This document shows positions 18,184 through 27,320 of a stretch of DNA of 64,000 nt, in pieces (position 1 is the first letter of the stretch; every line of letters begins with the position of its first letter). The notes under the pieces were generated by a model that had not been told where the DNA came from, did not search any database, and was given only the letters and a program-made list of their open reading frames with translations. The position numbers and the translations under genes are program-made. Origin of the DNA: a virus; the IMG/VR virus record IMGVR_UViG_3300023181_000002, positions 35,883-99,882 of that record; one strand, 5' to 3'.

Positions 18184-18860
18184 AATTTAATTCCATCGAG
18201 ATAAACTTTAATCTGCTTCACGCTGGAAGCGACACACTCGCAATCACAATTACTACCCACTTCCGCTAATAGCTTTAATTTCGTCCATGCAAACATCAGG
18301 TCACGCATGGCATCCAAACGTTTTTCCTTTGTTTTATGGAAGCTGTAACGGCAATCATCGCCAAGGGTCAACTTGTCAGCGATATCAAGTAGTTTCTTAT
18401 CCTGATAACAGGTACTGATGATACGTTTGATCTTTGTGCCTTCCAATACAAAAGTGTTATCTGTCTCGCCGGCACTGAAAACTTCCATCTTTACAGTGAT
18501 ACACCCTTCAGGGAAGCCTGATAAAAATCCTCCACAGTTAGGATCAAGATCAGGAACATCCGAGCAACCTTCACAATCACAAGGAACACCGCAGTCGCTG
18601 CATCCACTCGAAACAGGCACATAAGGAATATCATAGGCATTGATTACCCATTCACCGTTTGTCTGATTAACAGTTCTCTCGAAAGAGTAATATCCGTTAA
18701 TGCCTAAATCAAGGCTTACCTTTGTCTTTACAATTCTGTCAGCGTCCACATTTAAACCGCCATATCCTCCGGGATAATCTACGCTGTACGGCGATGTCAC
18801 ATCTTTAAATATTAAAGCGTCACACTGCTGCTGCGTAATCTGAAAATCGGGGATAAGCAT
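18180..18860 (-). CDS. Cys-rich virion-cluster protein
   Basis: A 226-residue protein. A central Cys cluster (SSGCSDCGVPCDCEGCSD) could bind metal or form disulphides, and a second Cys group lies near the C-terminus (SNCDCECVASS). Between them is a beta-rich segment (CITVKMEVFSAGETDNTFVLEGTKIKRI) and a helical stretch. It is the first gene after a 142-base gap downstream of the terminase gene, so it may start a transcript. Family unknown. Confidence 0.65.
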   Translation of the reverse strand: MLIPDFQITQQQCDALIFKDVTSPYSVDYPGGYGGLNVDADRIVKTKVSLDLGINGYYSFERTVNQTNGEWVINAYDIPYVPVSSGCSDCGVPCDCEGCSDVPDLDPNCGGFLSGFPEGCITVKMEVFSAGETDNTFVLEGTKIKRIISTCYQDKKLLDIADKLTLGDDCRYSFHKTKEKRLDAMRDLMFAWTKLKLLAEVGSNCDCECVASSVKQIKVYLDGIKL

Positions 18861-19002
18861 CGTTTAAAGCGGGATTTCTGATTGATTAGTGAAAGTACTT
18901 TAATGAGAATTATACAATCGTCTCACAAAAGTTTTTTCCGACTTTTAAAAGTAGTTTATTCTATTTAGTCCATGCGAGGTAGTGCCGACTTTTCAGTGAC
19001 AC
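18861..19002 (-). promoter_or_regulatory. 142-base gap with candidate control element
   Basis: On the minus strand the sequence TTGTGAGACGA (18918-18928) lies 58 bases before the start at 18860, followed by TATAAT-like sequence. The same 11-mer lies 60 bases before the start at 27193. The gap also has AT-rich palindromic sequence (CTTTTAAAAG). It probably separates the terminase transcript from the adhesin transcript. The element may be a phage promoter or operator; neither is proven. Confidence 0.4.
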
Positions 19003-20991
19003 TCAATAAGCACGCATAGCCGGACCTAACCTGATCATAGGATAATCAGAAGATTCCTCCCTTTCGCGCTTGCCATTAGAAGGACCTAACTGTATCACGT
19101 AACTCTCTTTTTCGTATTCTTTATTCATGATCGTTACCGCGAGAGACTCTGTCAAGTTAAGCAAATGAAGCACCAAATGGAATGCTGAGGCAACGTCGGT
19201 ATTTCTACGCGTACCCCATTTAATAAGTTCTTCCAAGATTAGAGGCAACGTAATATTCTTGTAGCGGCCTTCCATAAAGTATTTACTTCCAAGGTAAGTA
19301 AGTTCCTGCTTCTCTGTCTGGCTTACTTTGATACCGGGATTACCGTTAATGTAAAACAGACGGTCGCCTGCTTTTTTGTCGCGTAAGAAGTTTGGGAACC
19401 CGTCATGGTTCCACTCATAAAGGGTTTTCTCTACACCGTAAAACAGCATGCCTTTATAAAACTCTTCATAGGCTACCATTAAATCCGGATGATTGCCATA
19501 ATACACGCAGACAGGCATATCTGATTTAATATTCTGTATCGTAGGCTTCCTGTATATAATCATCGCATTACGCGAGTCTTCACCAGTATCCTTGTGATTC
19601 TCGCCTCTGGATTTATATCTATCATCTATGGCTGCTACATGAAGGTTCTTATACGCCTCTGTAGGCATACCTTCCCTGTTTACATACCAGTCTCCATCAA
19701 CACTCTCAACGAATTGCACCTTACCGGTAGGCTTACCATAACCATCGAGTAAATACTCTAACCTGCCTTTGTACCAGTGACTGGCATGATTCATTTTAAG
19801 CCATGCGATATGTTCGTTGATTTGCGCGACATTATAAGCAGACTTTTTATTGTTTGGCAAGAACGCCTCTTCCCATGTAAGCGGGTTTTCGATCAGATCC
19901 TGGTTGTAAGCATCCTGATCACCAACTTTCGATTCACGCGTTTCTTTGATCTGTCTGAGCGCTTTGTCTTCCAAAGACTTTCCAGTCATGTAATCAATAC
20001 AACCAAACAGCACGCGCGTTTTAGGGGTGAAATGTCTTGTCGCATTGTAAGCAGAAGGACTTTCGAAGATTTCCCTATAAGCGGTAGATTTATTGATAAT
20101 CGCATTGGAAGTTCCTCCGATCAGAAACATCCCCCACTGCTCCCCTCCGAGTTTTACAGAAGGTTCATTCTCTGTGATGTAGTTTTTCAAGGAATCCCCC
20201 ACCCAAAGACCAGCTTCTGCCGCGATAGCCAAGTTCACCCGTTTTCCTTTATAAACCCCTGCTTTCGTTTCCTGCCCAATTACATCGAAGCGGCACTGGC
20301 TTACCGGCTGCGCGATCCGGCCAATCTTGTAACCTATCGAGAAAAGATTCTGGTTATCATGAAGCAGATAAATATCATGCACCTTATTACTTCCTACGGG
20401 CTTCTTTCTTTTGAAGATCGGATGAAGATTGATCCATGTATTTTTAAACCAGTCACGCTCGGTATTTACGACTTCATCGTTAGGGTAGGCACACCCCATA
20501 ATCAAATCGTCTTTGAAAACGAAGAAGTACATGCCTACCCCTAAAAGCGTAAATGTGGTCCATGCAATCCCCCTTGGTTTTGCTTCGACATGATTCTTCG
20601 CCATCTTATGCTTCCCGTTAGGAAGTTTCATATAGCGGTTCGCCCATATCTGATTTAATATCTCTTCATCATTATCCCGATAATAAGGATAATCATAATC
20701 GAATGTAGAGCTGTCAGGTTTTTTTAATGGAATCTTGCAGAAGTTGAGATAGAAATAAAGGAACCCATTCAGGTAATGCCCATCAGGAGCTACCCATCCG
20801 AATTGACAGCGCTTGATTTGTTCCTGCCACCACTGATAACCCCAATCGTCTTTGTCGCGCTTGGGCATCGGAGGCACCTTATCCGTTTCATGCAGGGCTA
20901 CAACCGGACGGTATAACACCTGTACAGAATCCGGATGTGTAAATGGATTGCGCTCAAGCTCTTCTATGACGATATCTTCTGCATCTATCAT
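19003..20991 (-). CDS. terL: terminase large subunit (DNA-packaging ATPase/nuclease)
   Basis: A 662-residue protein of the size and layout of phage large terminases. A Walker-A-like segment 'AKPRGIAWTT' (about 137-146) lacks the usual Lys, as in divergent members. 'RVNLAIAAEAGLW' (about 251-263) fits Walker B with catalytic Glu259. A RuvC-like nuclease segment 'LHVAAIDDRYKSRGENHKD' follows at about 450-470, with a conserved Asp pair. It packages DNA through the portal. The start overlaps the upstream stop as TAATG. It sits far from the portal gene, unusual for many tailed phages. Confidence 0.85.
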   Translation of the reverse strand: MIDAEDIVIEELERNPFTHPDSVQVLYRPVVALHETDKVPPMPKRDKDDWGYQWWQEQIKRCQFGWVAPDGHYLNGFLYFYLNFCKIPLKKPDSSTFDYDYPYYRDNDEEILNQIWANRYMKLPNGKHKMAKNHVEAKPRGIAWTTFTLLGVGMYFFVFKDDLIMGCAYPNDEVVNTERDWFKNTWINLHPIFKRKKPVGSNKVHDIYLLHDNQNLFSIGYKIGRIAQPVSQCRFDVIGQETKAGVYKGKRVNLAIAAEAGLWVGDSLKNYITENEPSVKLGGEQWGMFLIGGTSNAIINKSTAYREIFESPSAYNATRHFTPKTRVLFGCIDYMTGKSLEDKALRQIKETRESKVGDQDAYNQDLIENPLTWEEAFLPNNKKSAYNVAQINEHIAWLKMNHASHWYKGRLEYLLDGYGKPTGKVQFVESVDGDWYVNREGMPTEAYKNLHVAAIDDRYKSRGENHKDTGEDSRNAMIIYRKPTIQNIKSDMPVCVYYGNHPDLMVAYEEFYKGMLFYGVEKTLYEWNHDGFPNFLRDKKAGDRLFYINGNPGIKVSQTEKQELTYLGSKYFMEGRYKNITLPLILEELIKWGTRRNTDVASAFHLVLHLLNLTESLAVTIMNKEYEKESYVIQLGPSNGKREREESSDYPMIRLGPAMRAY

Positions 20992-21275
20992 TAACGCGTC
21001 AATGTACCTGTGATTAATAGATTCTCTACGATACCATTTTCGAAATTCACAATGATGCGTTTGCTGATAGAAGCGGTATCAATTCCTTGAGCCAGGCTTT
21101 CTCCGGTGTAAGTGGTTTGCACTCTGTCGCCTAAATCTGTTGGGGATGTACAATGACAAGCGCCATTCGTACTGCGGATGCGCGGAGCATCTTCTACTTT
21201 AAAGAAATCTACTGTAACAGGCTGTCCCGTCTTAACGGTGCCAAAATTCAGATGCTGGGTGGTGAAATAACTCAT
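20991..21275 (-). CDS. small DUF1573-like domain protein
   Basis: A 94-residue protein. 'LNFGTVKTGQPVTVDFFKVEDAPRIRSTNGACHCTSP' follows the DUF1573/ASH-like pattern (FG.v..G..v...f...n......S.CgCt.p) common in Bacteroidota secreted proteins, here without a signal peptide. Such Ig-like domains bind partners or decorate surfaces. A GAACCAC element lies two bases before the ATG, and the stop overlaps the terminase start. Confidence 0.6.
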   Translation of the reverse strand: MSYFTTQHLNFGTVKTGQPVTVDFFKVEDAPRIRSTNGACHCTSPTDLGDRVQTTYTGESLAQGIDTASISKRIIVNFENGIVENLLITGTLTR

Positions 21276-21277
21276 TT

Positions 21278-21284
21278 GTGGTTC
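21278..21284 (-). promoter_or_regulatory. GAACCAC element before 20991-21275
   Basis: AAGAACCAC on the minus strand, two bases before the ATG and just after the upstream stop codon at 21285. Confidence 0.5.
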
Positions 21285-21653
21285 TTATTTATTAGTTTGA
21301 AATTGTTTCCATTCTTTGCGGGACATCATTTTAGGGTAGCACTGCACCAGTCCCTGATCAAGGCACCATTGATCTTTACCTGCTTTACAGGCTTTGTCAG
21401 CGAACATTAAATCAGGTGTTTTACAGCCACAGCATAGACAACTCATATTAGGAGTCGCTACACAGGCTTTCGCAGGAGTTTCTTCTGTACGCCATTTGTA
21501 TTGTTCTACAATATGCCGGCGCATAAAGTATCGGTAATTATGGTAGAGATAAATCCGGACGGTGCCTTGGATGTAATACCATGCATCTAGTGGATCTCGC
21601 CATACGTGCAGTATGTTTTGCTTTACTTTTAGGAATGCTGTTTTTAGTTTCAT
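21285..21653 (-). CDS. basic, Cys-containing small protein
   Basis: A 122-residue protein with an aromatic, basic helical N-terminal half (HNYRYFMRRHIVEQYKWR) and a C-terminal Cys cluster 'MSCLCCGCKTPDLMFADKACKAGKDQWC' that could bind zinc. It precedes the DUF1573-like and terminase genes and starts about 15 bases beyond a bidirectional terminator. It might be a terminase-associated factor; no family is recognised. Confidence 0.6.
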   Translation of the reverse strand: MKLKTAFLKVKQNILHVWRDPLDAWYYIQGTVRIYLYHNYRYFMRRHIVEQYKWRTEETPAKACVATPNMSCLCCGCKTPDLMFADKACKAGKDQWCLDQGLVQCYPKMMSRKEWKQFQTNK

Positions 21654-21668
21654 TTTCAGGTGGGTTAT

Positions 21669-21692
21669 AAAAGCAGGAGAGCCTGCATTTTT
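21669..21692. terminator. bidirectional intrinsic terminator
   Basis: GCAGG-AGAG-CCTGC (21673-21686) is flanked by AAAA on the left and ATTTTT on the right, so either strand reads as a GC stem followed by T residues. On the minus strand it would end the head-gene transcript after the gene at 21799-22965. Confidence 0.6.
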
Positions 21693-21706
21693 AAGTGCAA
21701 GCTCCT

Positions 21707-21725
21707 ACGAAAGTTTCCGAACCAC
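21707..21725 (+). repeat. ACGAAAGTTTYCGAACCAC repeat, copy 1
   Basis: This 19-base sequence matches the one at 57152-57170 with one difference (C instead of T). Its first half is a near-palindrome (CGAAA..TTTCG). It lies between a head gene and the bidirectional terminator, oriented against the surrounding genes. Confidence 0.5.
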
Positions 21726-21798
21726 CTAGAAACCTTTTTTCTTAAAGAGCACTCCACCCATCGTGAAGTGCCGTAATTCGGATACTATCGCGTGCTTG

Positions 21799-22965
21799 TT
21801 ATGCTACGCTTTCGTCATTCGCTGAGCAGTAACCTACTACTACTGTGTCGCCACCTACCGCTGTTGGCAAGGTTGCTGATTTAGACGTTACCGTGTAAAG
21901 GGATTTACCATTTACGTAAGAGTGTCTTACCACAGAGATTGTATTGCTGTTCGTATAATCAGTTTGCGCCGTTGTCAAGTTAGCACCAGAACCAGCATCA
22001 GTACGTGTTACGCAATAACCGTAAACCGCGAAATCTGTTGGTGTTGTACCTGTTGTTTTCTTATCAAGAGCAGCGCTGTAAGCAGTCGGGTTAAGAAGAG
22101 CAACAGTTGCTGTATAAGCAGACTGACTATTCGTTACCGCAGGATCAAATACAAGCGTTGTTGTTTGCAATACACGACTGAAATGATTCGGATCGCTTGA
22201 CGGACTCGAAGTACCTCCAAATTGACGGATCGGCTGATCCACATAATGGAATATTTCAATCGCTGACAAACAACGGTCTGTATCGCACTGTCCGAAGATC
22301 GCAGCGCCAAACCAGTCAATCATCTTAAATGCCGTGTAACCTGTTTTAAAATTCGGCACGATCAAATCTGCTTCTGTAAGTCCTTGTGCTGACGCTACAA
22401 AGAAACCTACACCTGCCACTTTCGCTTCAAGCTCCAGATAAGTATTACCTACATTAGAGGCTACAACCGGAGAATCAGGGTCTTTATTGAATTCCGCTAC
22501 CAGCGCATTGATAATCTGCGTACAGCTCTCAATACAACCCGTTTGTACATAAGCTTCTTTAGGGCTTGACCATGTTTGCCATACCGGATACTCGCAAGCA
22601 TCACTCACGCGGACATCAACAGAAATTGTATCATTGAAAAGTGTACAGTCAGTACCAGCCTGGCACATCAAACGCACTTTCTGCTTCAGGTTAGCACCGC
22701 AGCTACGTAGCTTCACACCAGAACCGCCATTGAGAATATTCTCAAAAGGAATCTTATGAAAATTACTTCCCGCAGCAAAGCCATCTCCTGTGCCAATACC
22801 TGTAGTTTTTGCAGTATACAGAGACGTTCCCCCTTTGAATACAATGTTTCCAAACTCCAGCACCGGAACTTCCGTAGTTGCCCCGGAAAAATAAATAGCA
22901 AGCTGAGGAGACTGTCCGCAGTCGCCTTGCCTTCTTCTGTGAACACCAAAAGGTTTGTCTCTCAT
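21799..22965 (-). CDS. structural protein near capsid genes (auxiliary head or tail protein)
   Basis: A 388-residue beta-rich protein with scattered Cys (CGQ, CGAN, CQAGTDC, CEYP, CIESC, CDTDRC). Gly/Thr-rich stretches and the absence of enzymatic motifs suggest a structural role: head decoration, head-tail or tail-tube-like. It is followed by 145 non-coding bases with a terminator, which suits an abundantly made late protein. It lies three genes downstream of the probable capsid gene. Confidence 0.55.
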   Translation of the reverse strand: MRDKPFGVHRRRQGDCGQSPQLAIYFSGATTEVPVLEFGNIVFKGGTSLYTAKTTGIGTGDGFAAGSNFHKIPFENILNGGSGVKLRSCGANLKQKVRLMCQAGTDCTLFNDTISVDVRVSDACEYPVWQTWSSPKEAYVQTGCIESCTQIINALVAEFNKDPDSPVVASNVGNTYLELEAKVAGVGFFVASAQGLTEADLIVPNFKTGYTAFKMIDWFGAAIFGQCDTDRCLSAIEIFHYVDQPIRQFGGTSSPSSDPNHFSRVLQTTTLVFDPAVTNSQSAYTATVALLNPTAYSAALDKKTTGTTPTDFAVYGYCVTRTDAGSGANLTTAQTDYTNSNTISVVRHSYVNGKSLYTVTSKSATLPTAVGGDTVVVGYCSANDESVA

Positions 22966-22984
22966 TTTATTTTAATTTATTAAA

Positions 22985-23632
22985 TTATCCATTGTTTTGA
23001 ACTTCTTGTCCCGTAGCCTGCCACTTGTTATAGTCTTCAATGCTAAGGGAATATTTCATTACTACCATATCAATGATGTCGTACTGTTGCGCCTGATCCT
23101 CTTCGGTGAACCCGTTAGGCTCTGTCAGAAGCGCGTAAGGCTTTGGCTTTTTTACGTAATAAACACTCACACCTTTCGGGGTATTCGTACTTAATATGTC
23201 AAAGTATAAGCCGGCATCGTTACGTCTTTCTATGTACCTTGGAAACTCGTCGTCTGGTTGATTAAAAGGATCACTTAAAGATTCTATCCCTTCATCTACT
23301 GTAAACGGCACAATCGGTCTTGTATAGGTTGTAATCTGTGCCCCACACTGAAAATCGAAATCTGCCCAAACACCCAGCACAAACGCAATATTCAAATCAT
23401 CTGTGATATTTACCTGGCGAACATCCCCGAAGTCCTTGTCCCTGATAAAAGCTCTTGCGTCGGAACGCTGAAGCTCTGTCACTTCGAAATCCTTCACTTT
23501 TAACCTCAACCATTCAAGTCTTGATTCTTCGTACATCCAGACAAAAGCCAACTTCTGAATATCAGGGGAGTTAGATTTGTCAAGCTTTTCTGAAGCATAC
23601 CTGAATATTTCAAGGTTGGTTAATTTCGCCAT
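22985..23632 (-). CDS. probable head-completion or adaptor protein
   Basis: A 215-residue acidic protein with helical ends (TNLEIFRYASEKLDKSN... and DIIDMVVMKYSLSIEDYNKW) and a beta-rich middle. It overlaps the upstream head gene by one base. Position after capsid-cluster genes and size fit head-completion proteins. No sequence family is recognised. Confidence 0.5.
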   Translation of the reverse strand: MAKLTNLEIFRYASEKLDKSNSPDIQKLAFVWMYEESRLEWLRLKVKDFEVTELQRSDARAFIRDKDFGDVRQVNITDDLNIAFVLGVWADFDFQCGAQITTYTRPIVPFTVDEGIESLSDPFNQPDDEFPRYIERRNDAGLYFDILSTNTPKGVSVYYVKKPKPYALLTEPNGFTEEDQAQQYDIIDMVVMKYSLSIEDYNKWQATGQEVQNNG

Positions 23633-24651
23633 TATTTAATCAAGGATTGCTCCTTTAAACCATTGTACAAAGGTTGATTCGATGCGAAGAACTCTTTAAG
23701 TTTCTTCTTCGTGAAACGTTCGTCAGAAATCGTTGGAAGGAAATACTTTGTCATAGGTCCTTTACCTTCTTTCTCAATCAACTGCGCTTCAAGAAACTCA
23801 TCGATCTTAATATCCATCATCGCGTCATCGTCAATCGGAGCTGAATCATCGAGTGGTCTTGCCTCTAAAGGTTTACCTACTTCATTGAACAAGCTCACAA
23901 AGTCAGAATCTTCGAATTTAGGCTCGTAAGCTTCAACCTTTTTCACATACTTCGGATCAATACCGCGTTGCAAATACACTTTAAAATCTGCATCCGAACG
24001 AAGTTGGAAAGCAGCTTCCTCTTGTGTCTTGGCATAGATCGTATCACGGTCTTTGCGAATCTTTCCATCTGTATCTTTAAACACAACACCTTTCTCGATA
24101 GCCACATCCAAAAGTGCCATCAATTCAAAGTCCTGTGTTTCGACGATCATCTCTTCACCGCGCATAAACTTCGCCGGCTCTGTACGTGCCAGGTTATCAA
24201 GCTTCGTAAAGATGGTCTTCGAAGGTAAACCTGCGGCAAGACCAATCAATCGGCGGTATATCTGTGCCAATAATGTTTCATCATTCTTATGCTTACGAAG
24301 ATATTCTTGCACTTTGAACGACTGCTCAGCGAAGTAAAGCTCTTTGTCAACAATCTCCTGTGGATTAACAAGTAAGATGTGCGAAGTGCTTTCAGGATTC
24401 ATCTTGCAGAAAAGCTGCAAGGTCTTGAAGTTATGCGCTTCAATCTTGTTGTCAAGGTTGAACTGGATTGTGTTGTCAATCACTAAATCTACTTCATCTG
24501 TACCGTCCGAGGTAAAGAAACAACGTCTTGGTTCTGCACTGCCGAGACGAGCTGTAAAGCCCGACCCGATGATTTCTTGTCTAAGCACGCCGCCAGCTTC
24601 CTTTCGGAGTCCGTTGACTTGTCTTAAAGAAGCTGATACAATATTTGACAT
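23632..24651 (-). CDS. capsid-cluster structural protein
   Basis: A 339-residue protein located directly after the probable major capsid gene. It has mixed alpha/beta character, with an acidic segment 'LDDSAPIDDDAMMDIKIDEFLEAQLIEKEG' at about 270-300. No catalytic motif is visible. The start lies 13 bases after a GAACCAC element. A head or head-vertex role is inferred from location. Confidence 0.55.
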   Translation of the reverse strand: MSNIVSASLRQVNGLRKEAGGVLRQEIIGSGFTARLGSAEPRRCFFTSDGTDEVDLVIDNTIQFNLDNKIEAHNFKTLQLFCKMNPESTSHILLVNPQEIVDKELYFAEQSFKVQEYLRKHKNDETLLAQIYRRLIGLAAGLPSKTIFTKLDNLARTEPAKFMRGEEMIVETQDFELMALLDVAIEKGVVFKDTDGKIRKDRDTIYAKTQEEAAFQLRSDADFKVYLQRGIDPKYVKKVEAYEPKFEDSDFVSLFNEVGKPLEARPLDDSAPIDDDAMMDIKIDEFLEAQLIEKEGKGPMTKYFLPTISDERFTKKKLKEFFASNQPLYNGLKEQSLIK

Positions 24652-24664
24652 GATATTTTTATTT

Positions 24665-24671
24665 GTGGTTC
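24665..24671 (-). promoter_or_regulatory. GAACCAC element before 23632-24651
   Basis: TAGAACCAC on the minus strand, 13 bases before the ATG; an AT-rich stretch fills the space between. Confidence 0.45.
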
Positions 24672-24680
24672 TAAAAAATA

Positions 24681-26249
24681 TTAATCCTGCAAAGTAAGCT
24701 TGATGATACCCATGATATCGATGTAAGGCACACCTTCAAACAACAAGTGATGTTCGATACCATCGACAGTAGATCCGATATTGTAAGTATCTTGGTTGTT
24801 CATCATTTGCTGAAGTGCGGTATCCTGCATGTTCATCAATTGTGTACCGGTAGCGCCGTTGAATTGGCCTGTGATACCAGTTGTTTTACCATACACAAAC
24901 CCACGGTCAATGCCGTTACCGGATTTAGTATAATAAGTGAATGATTTTAAACGGGAACCATCATCTCCACGGCGAACCGGGATAAAGAAAATTTCGCGGC
25001 TACGATCTTTACCTTTGATACCATTGTAGTTGAAAGTCTTATACTCTCCTGTGCTTTGGTAAGCGCCTGTCATGTCATACATGAAAAGATCGCCATGATC
25101 CGTTGTGTATTTATTGATACCAAAACCAATATCTACTTTACCCGAAGCAGGCACATCACGGAACAATGTTACAGGATATTTAGCGGCAGCTCCTTCACGG
25201 ATCGTGTCGCGTAGCCATTGCATACCTCCATCTTCACCTACGGCAAGAATGTCTGCGCCTGGGAATATTTGACGGATTTGCTGCATGATACTATCGATAC
25301 GTCCAAGATTCGAACGGTATGTGCCGCGAACAGGATGACGGTATTGAATGCGTGCCTGATCTAATTGCTGACGGATACCTGCGTAAGAAGGACGGTCCGG
25401 ACGAGCTGTTAAACCTTTATAGCCATTCACTTCAAGCGTCAACGGGTCGAAGTTTGAACGGGAGTCCATAATCTGTCCTTCTACACTCGCCAAAGCTTGA
25501 CGGAAGAAGTTAACAGGAAGACTTGTTCTGAAACTTGTAGACGTTGAACCATCCATGGCTCTGTCAACACCGAATGTGAACACCTCATCTGACATAGCAG
25601 AACCTGTTTCAGGATAGCCATAACGAGTGATCATTGTCGGGTTAACAAATTCATTGCGCTTCATCGGGTTAAGCGCTAAACTGTTTGAAGTTTGAGAGCC
25701 TTCACCTTTCGTGTTACCAAATCCCCAGTTTACCGGCTTGCCGATCTGAAGAAGGCTACCTGATGCAGTTTCTCCTACTTGCCCTACAAGTACGAAAGTT
25801 ACATCTACATAACCCTGATTGGTGTTACGACGGGAAACAACGCGAAGAATCGTTCTGTCATCCCATAATTTTACTTGTTCATCCTCGTCAAGCACACCGA
25901 AATCAAGTGATACGTCAAAAGGAATCCCTGCTACCAATACGTCCGGCACTTGGCTGTTGTCAACCACGTAAGACAATTGGCGCGTTTCTGTTTCTTCGCG
26001 GATACGGATAAATTCTGAGCCAATGGTAGAAGTCTCAACTGTAAAGCCTTTGTCTTTCGCAGTAAGATCTACACCAGCGCCGAATAAATTGGTAAACACA
26101 AGATACGGCGATTTCCAGTTGGTGTAACTGATGATCTTGGTTAGGAACTCTTGAGGGTAGCGCGAAAGAAGATCATCGCGCAGGGCAAGATCGTTAACCA
26201 TTCTGCGGCGACTGCCTTTATTAACACTTACTCTAAGTTGGTCTGCCAT
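24681..26249 (-). CDS. probable major capsid protein
   Basis: A 522-residue protein close to the usual length of crAss-like and related capsid proteins. It follows a probable scaffold gene by five bases. Features that fit an HK97-type fold are a basic N-terminal arm (VNKGSRRRMVNDLALRDDLLSRYP), long helical segments (QQLDQARIQYRHP, IDSIMQQIRQIFP) and a C-terminal beta-rich axial part ending 'HHLLFEGVPYIDIMGIIKLTLQD'. No capsid signature can be proved by eye; position, size and composition support the call. Confidence 0.65.
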   Translation of the reverse strand: MADQLRVSVNKGSRRRMVNDLALRDDLLSRYPQEFLTKIISYTNWKSPYLVFTNLFGAGVDLTAKDKGFTVETSTIGSEFIRIREETETRQLSYVVDNSQVPDVLVAGIPFDVSLDFGVLDEDEQVKLWDDRTILRVVSRRNTNQGYVDVTFVLVGQVGETASGSLLQIGKPVNWGFGNTKGEGSQTSNSLALNPMKRNEFVNPTMITRYGYPETGSAMSDEVFTFGVDRAMDGSTSTSFRTSLPVNFFRQALASVEGQIMDSRSNFDPLTLEVNGYKGLTARPDRPSYAGIRQQLDQARIQYRHPVRGTYRSNLGRIDSIMQQIRQIFPGADILAVGEDGGMQWLRDTIREGAAAKYPVTLFRDVPASGKVDIGFGINKYTTDHGDLFMYDMTGAYQSTGEYKTFNYNGIKGKDRSREIFFIPVRRGDDGSRLKSFTYYTKSGNGIDRGFVYGKTTGITGQFNGATGTQLMNMQDTALQQMMNNQDTYNIGSTVDGIEHHLLFEGVPYIDIMGIIKLTLQD

Positions 26250-26254
26250 TGTTT

Positions 26255-27193
26255 TTAGATTTTACTTTTAAACTTTGAATTTTTCCCCGTTTCAAATCCG
26301 CGCTTATCTACGCCTCTCAAAAGACTTGCAAATAATTTCTTGTCCAAAGCGATTGCCTTGACAATTTCGTACTCGGCACGTTCCTCCGGCGTTTTTGGTT
26401 GAGGAGGGTTTGCCATATTTCTTGTTACAACCTGCTTTAGATAAGACTTCATGTCTTCCGGGATTTCAACGCCCATTGGACTGAATGTATCTAAGGTCTG
26501 ATGTAAAACATTTCTGTATTGCTTTTCTGCTTGAAGGGAAGTATCTGCGTGGCTTCTGGCATCGCTAAGAATCTTTTCATATTCATTCTTATAATGACCT
26601 CTAAAAGAGTTCGCCATGCGCTTGCCGTCTTCTGTGAGCTTATTCTCTTCATCGAACAGTTCCGCGATGCGCTCATCATACATTCTCCGTGAGAAGGTAA
26701 TTGGGTCACTATCCATGCGTTCTCTCAGTACTTTACGGATCAGCTCTGCATCAGGCATAGAATTGTTATCCAACGCTTGCTGTGCTTCCGCGAAACGAGG
26801 ATTGCTGCGAAGAAACTCATTGCCTTTCTCCAAGCGGAACGACTCATCGTAAACCGCTTCAGGTGAATTCAGGTGAGAATAGTTCTCTCCAAATTTCTGT
26901 ACTGCAAGCTGAGAGTAATTCGTTTTATCTTCTTCTACTTTAAAGCCTCCTGTGATCAGATCTTTATAAGGTGTCCAGTACTCAGGTAAATCATCAGGAT
27001 CATTACCTTCATTCACCGGAGCAGTATCTACACCTTTAGGAACAGAGGTATTCACCTTGTTCTCTAAACTCTTAATAAGATCATCATCAAATCCCTGCGA
27101 TTTCCCCGCTATAAAAGGCTCAGCCTGTTTGGAGAATCCCGCTTCGGAATTAAATTTCTCAAAAGCATCAACTGCTACTGACGTTCCTGTCAT
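26255..27193 (-). CDS. probable capsid scaffolding protein
   Basis: A 312-residue highly charged, helix-rich protein with few aromatic or Cys residues, and a basic C-terminus (GRKNSKFKSKI-like end). It directly precedes the probable capsid gene, the standard place of a scaffold. Residues about 110-230 look like one long helical region. It is the first gene after a divergent control region. Confidence 0.6.
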   Translation of the reverse strand: MTGTSVAVDAFEKFNSEAGFSKQAEPFIAGKSQGFDDDLIKSLENKVNTSVPKGVDTAPVNEGNDPDDLPEYWTPYKDLITGGFKVEEDKTNYSQLAVQKFGENYSHLNSPEAVYDESFRLEKGNEFLRSNPRFAEAQQALDNNSMPDAELIRKVLRERMDSDPITFSRRMYDERIAELFDEENKLTEDGKRMANSFRGHYKNEYEKILSDARSHADTSLQAEKQYRNVLHQTLDTFSPMGVEIPEDMKSYLKQVVTRNMANPPQPKTPEERAEYEIVKAIALDKKLFASLLRGVDKRGFETGKNSKFKSKI

Positions 27194-27320
27194 GGTATTT
27201 TATTGTTTTCGTGGTTCTTGGAATCAAATTTATATAGAGCGCAATAGATAATTCGTCTCACAACAATTCTTTTGGAATTGATTTTTTATTATATTTACAG
27301 ACGTAAAAATCCACTATAAA
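27194..27320. promoter_or_regulatory. divergent control region between scaffold gene and plus-strand island
   Basis: The 127 bases separate a minus start (27193) from a plus start (27321). On the minus strand TTGTGAGACGA (27253-27263) lies 60 bases before the scaffold gene, mirroring 18918-18928. On the plus strand TATATTTA lies about 25 bases before 27321, one mismatch from the Bacteroidota -7 box TAnnTTTG. Both directions may be initiated here. Confidence 0.45.
27211..27217 (-). promoter_or_regulatory. GAACCAC element before 26255-27193
   Basis: AAGAACCAC on the minus strand, 17 bases before the scaffold-gene ATG, the largest spacing among the eight copies. Confidence 0.45.

Noticed and set aside
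19777-20544. A 255-residue plus-strand frame opposite the terminase
   Set aside because: It is the antisense of a clearly conserved terminase and has Cys/Arg/His-rich shadow composition.
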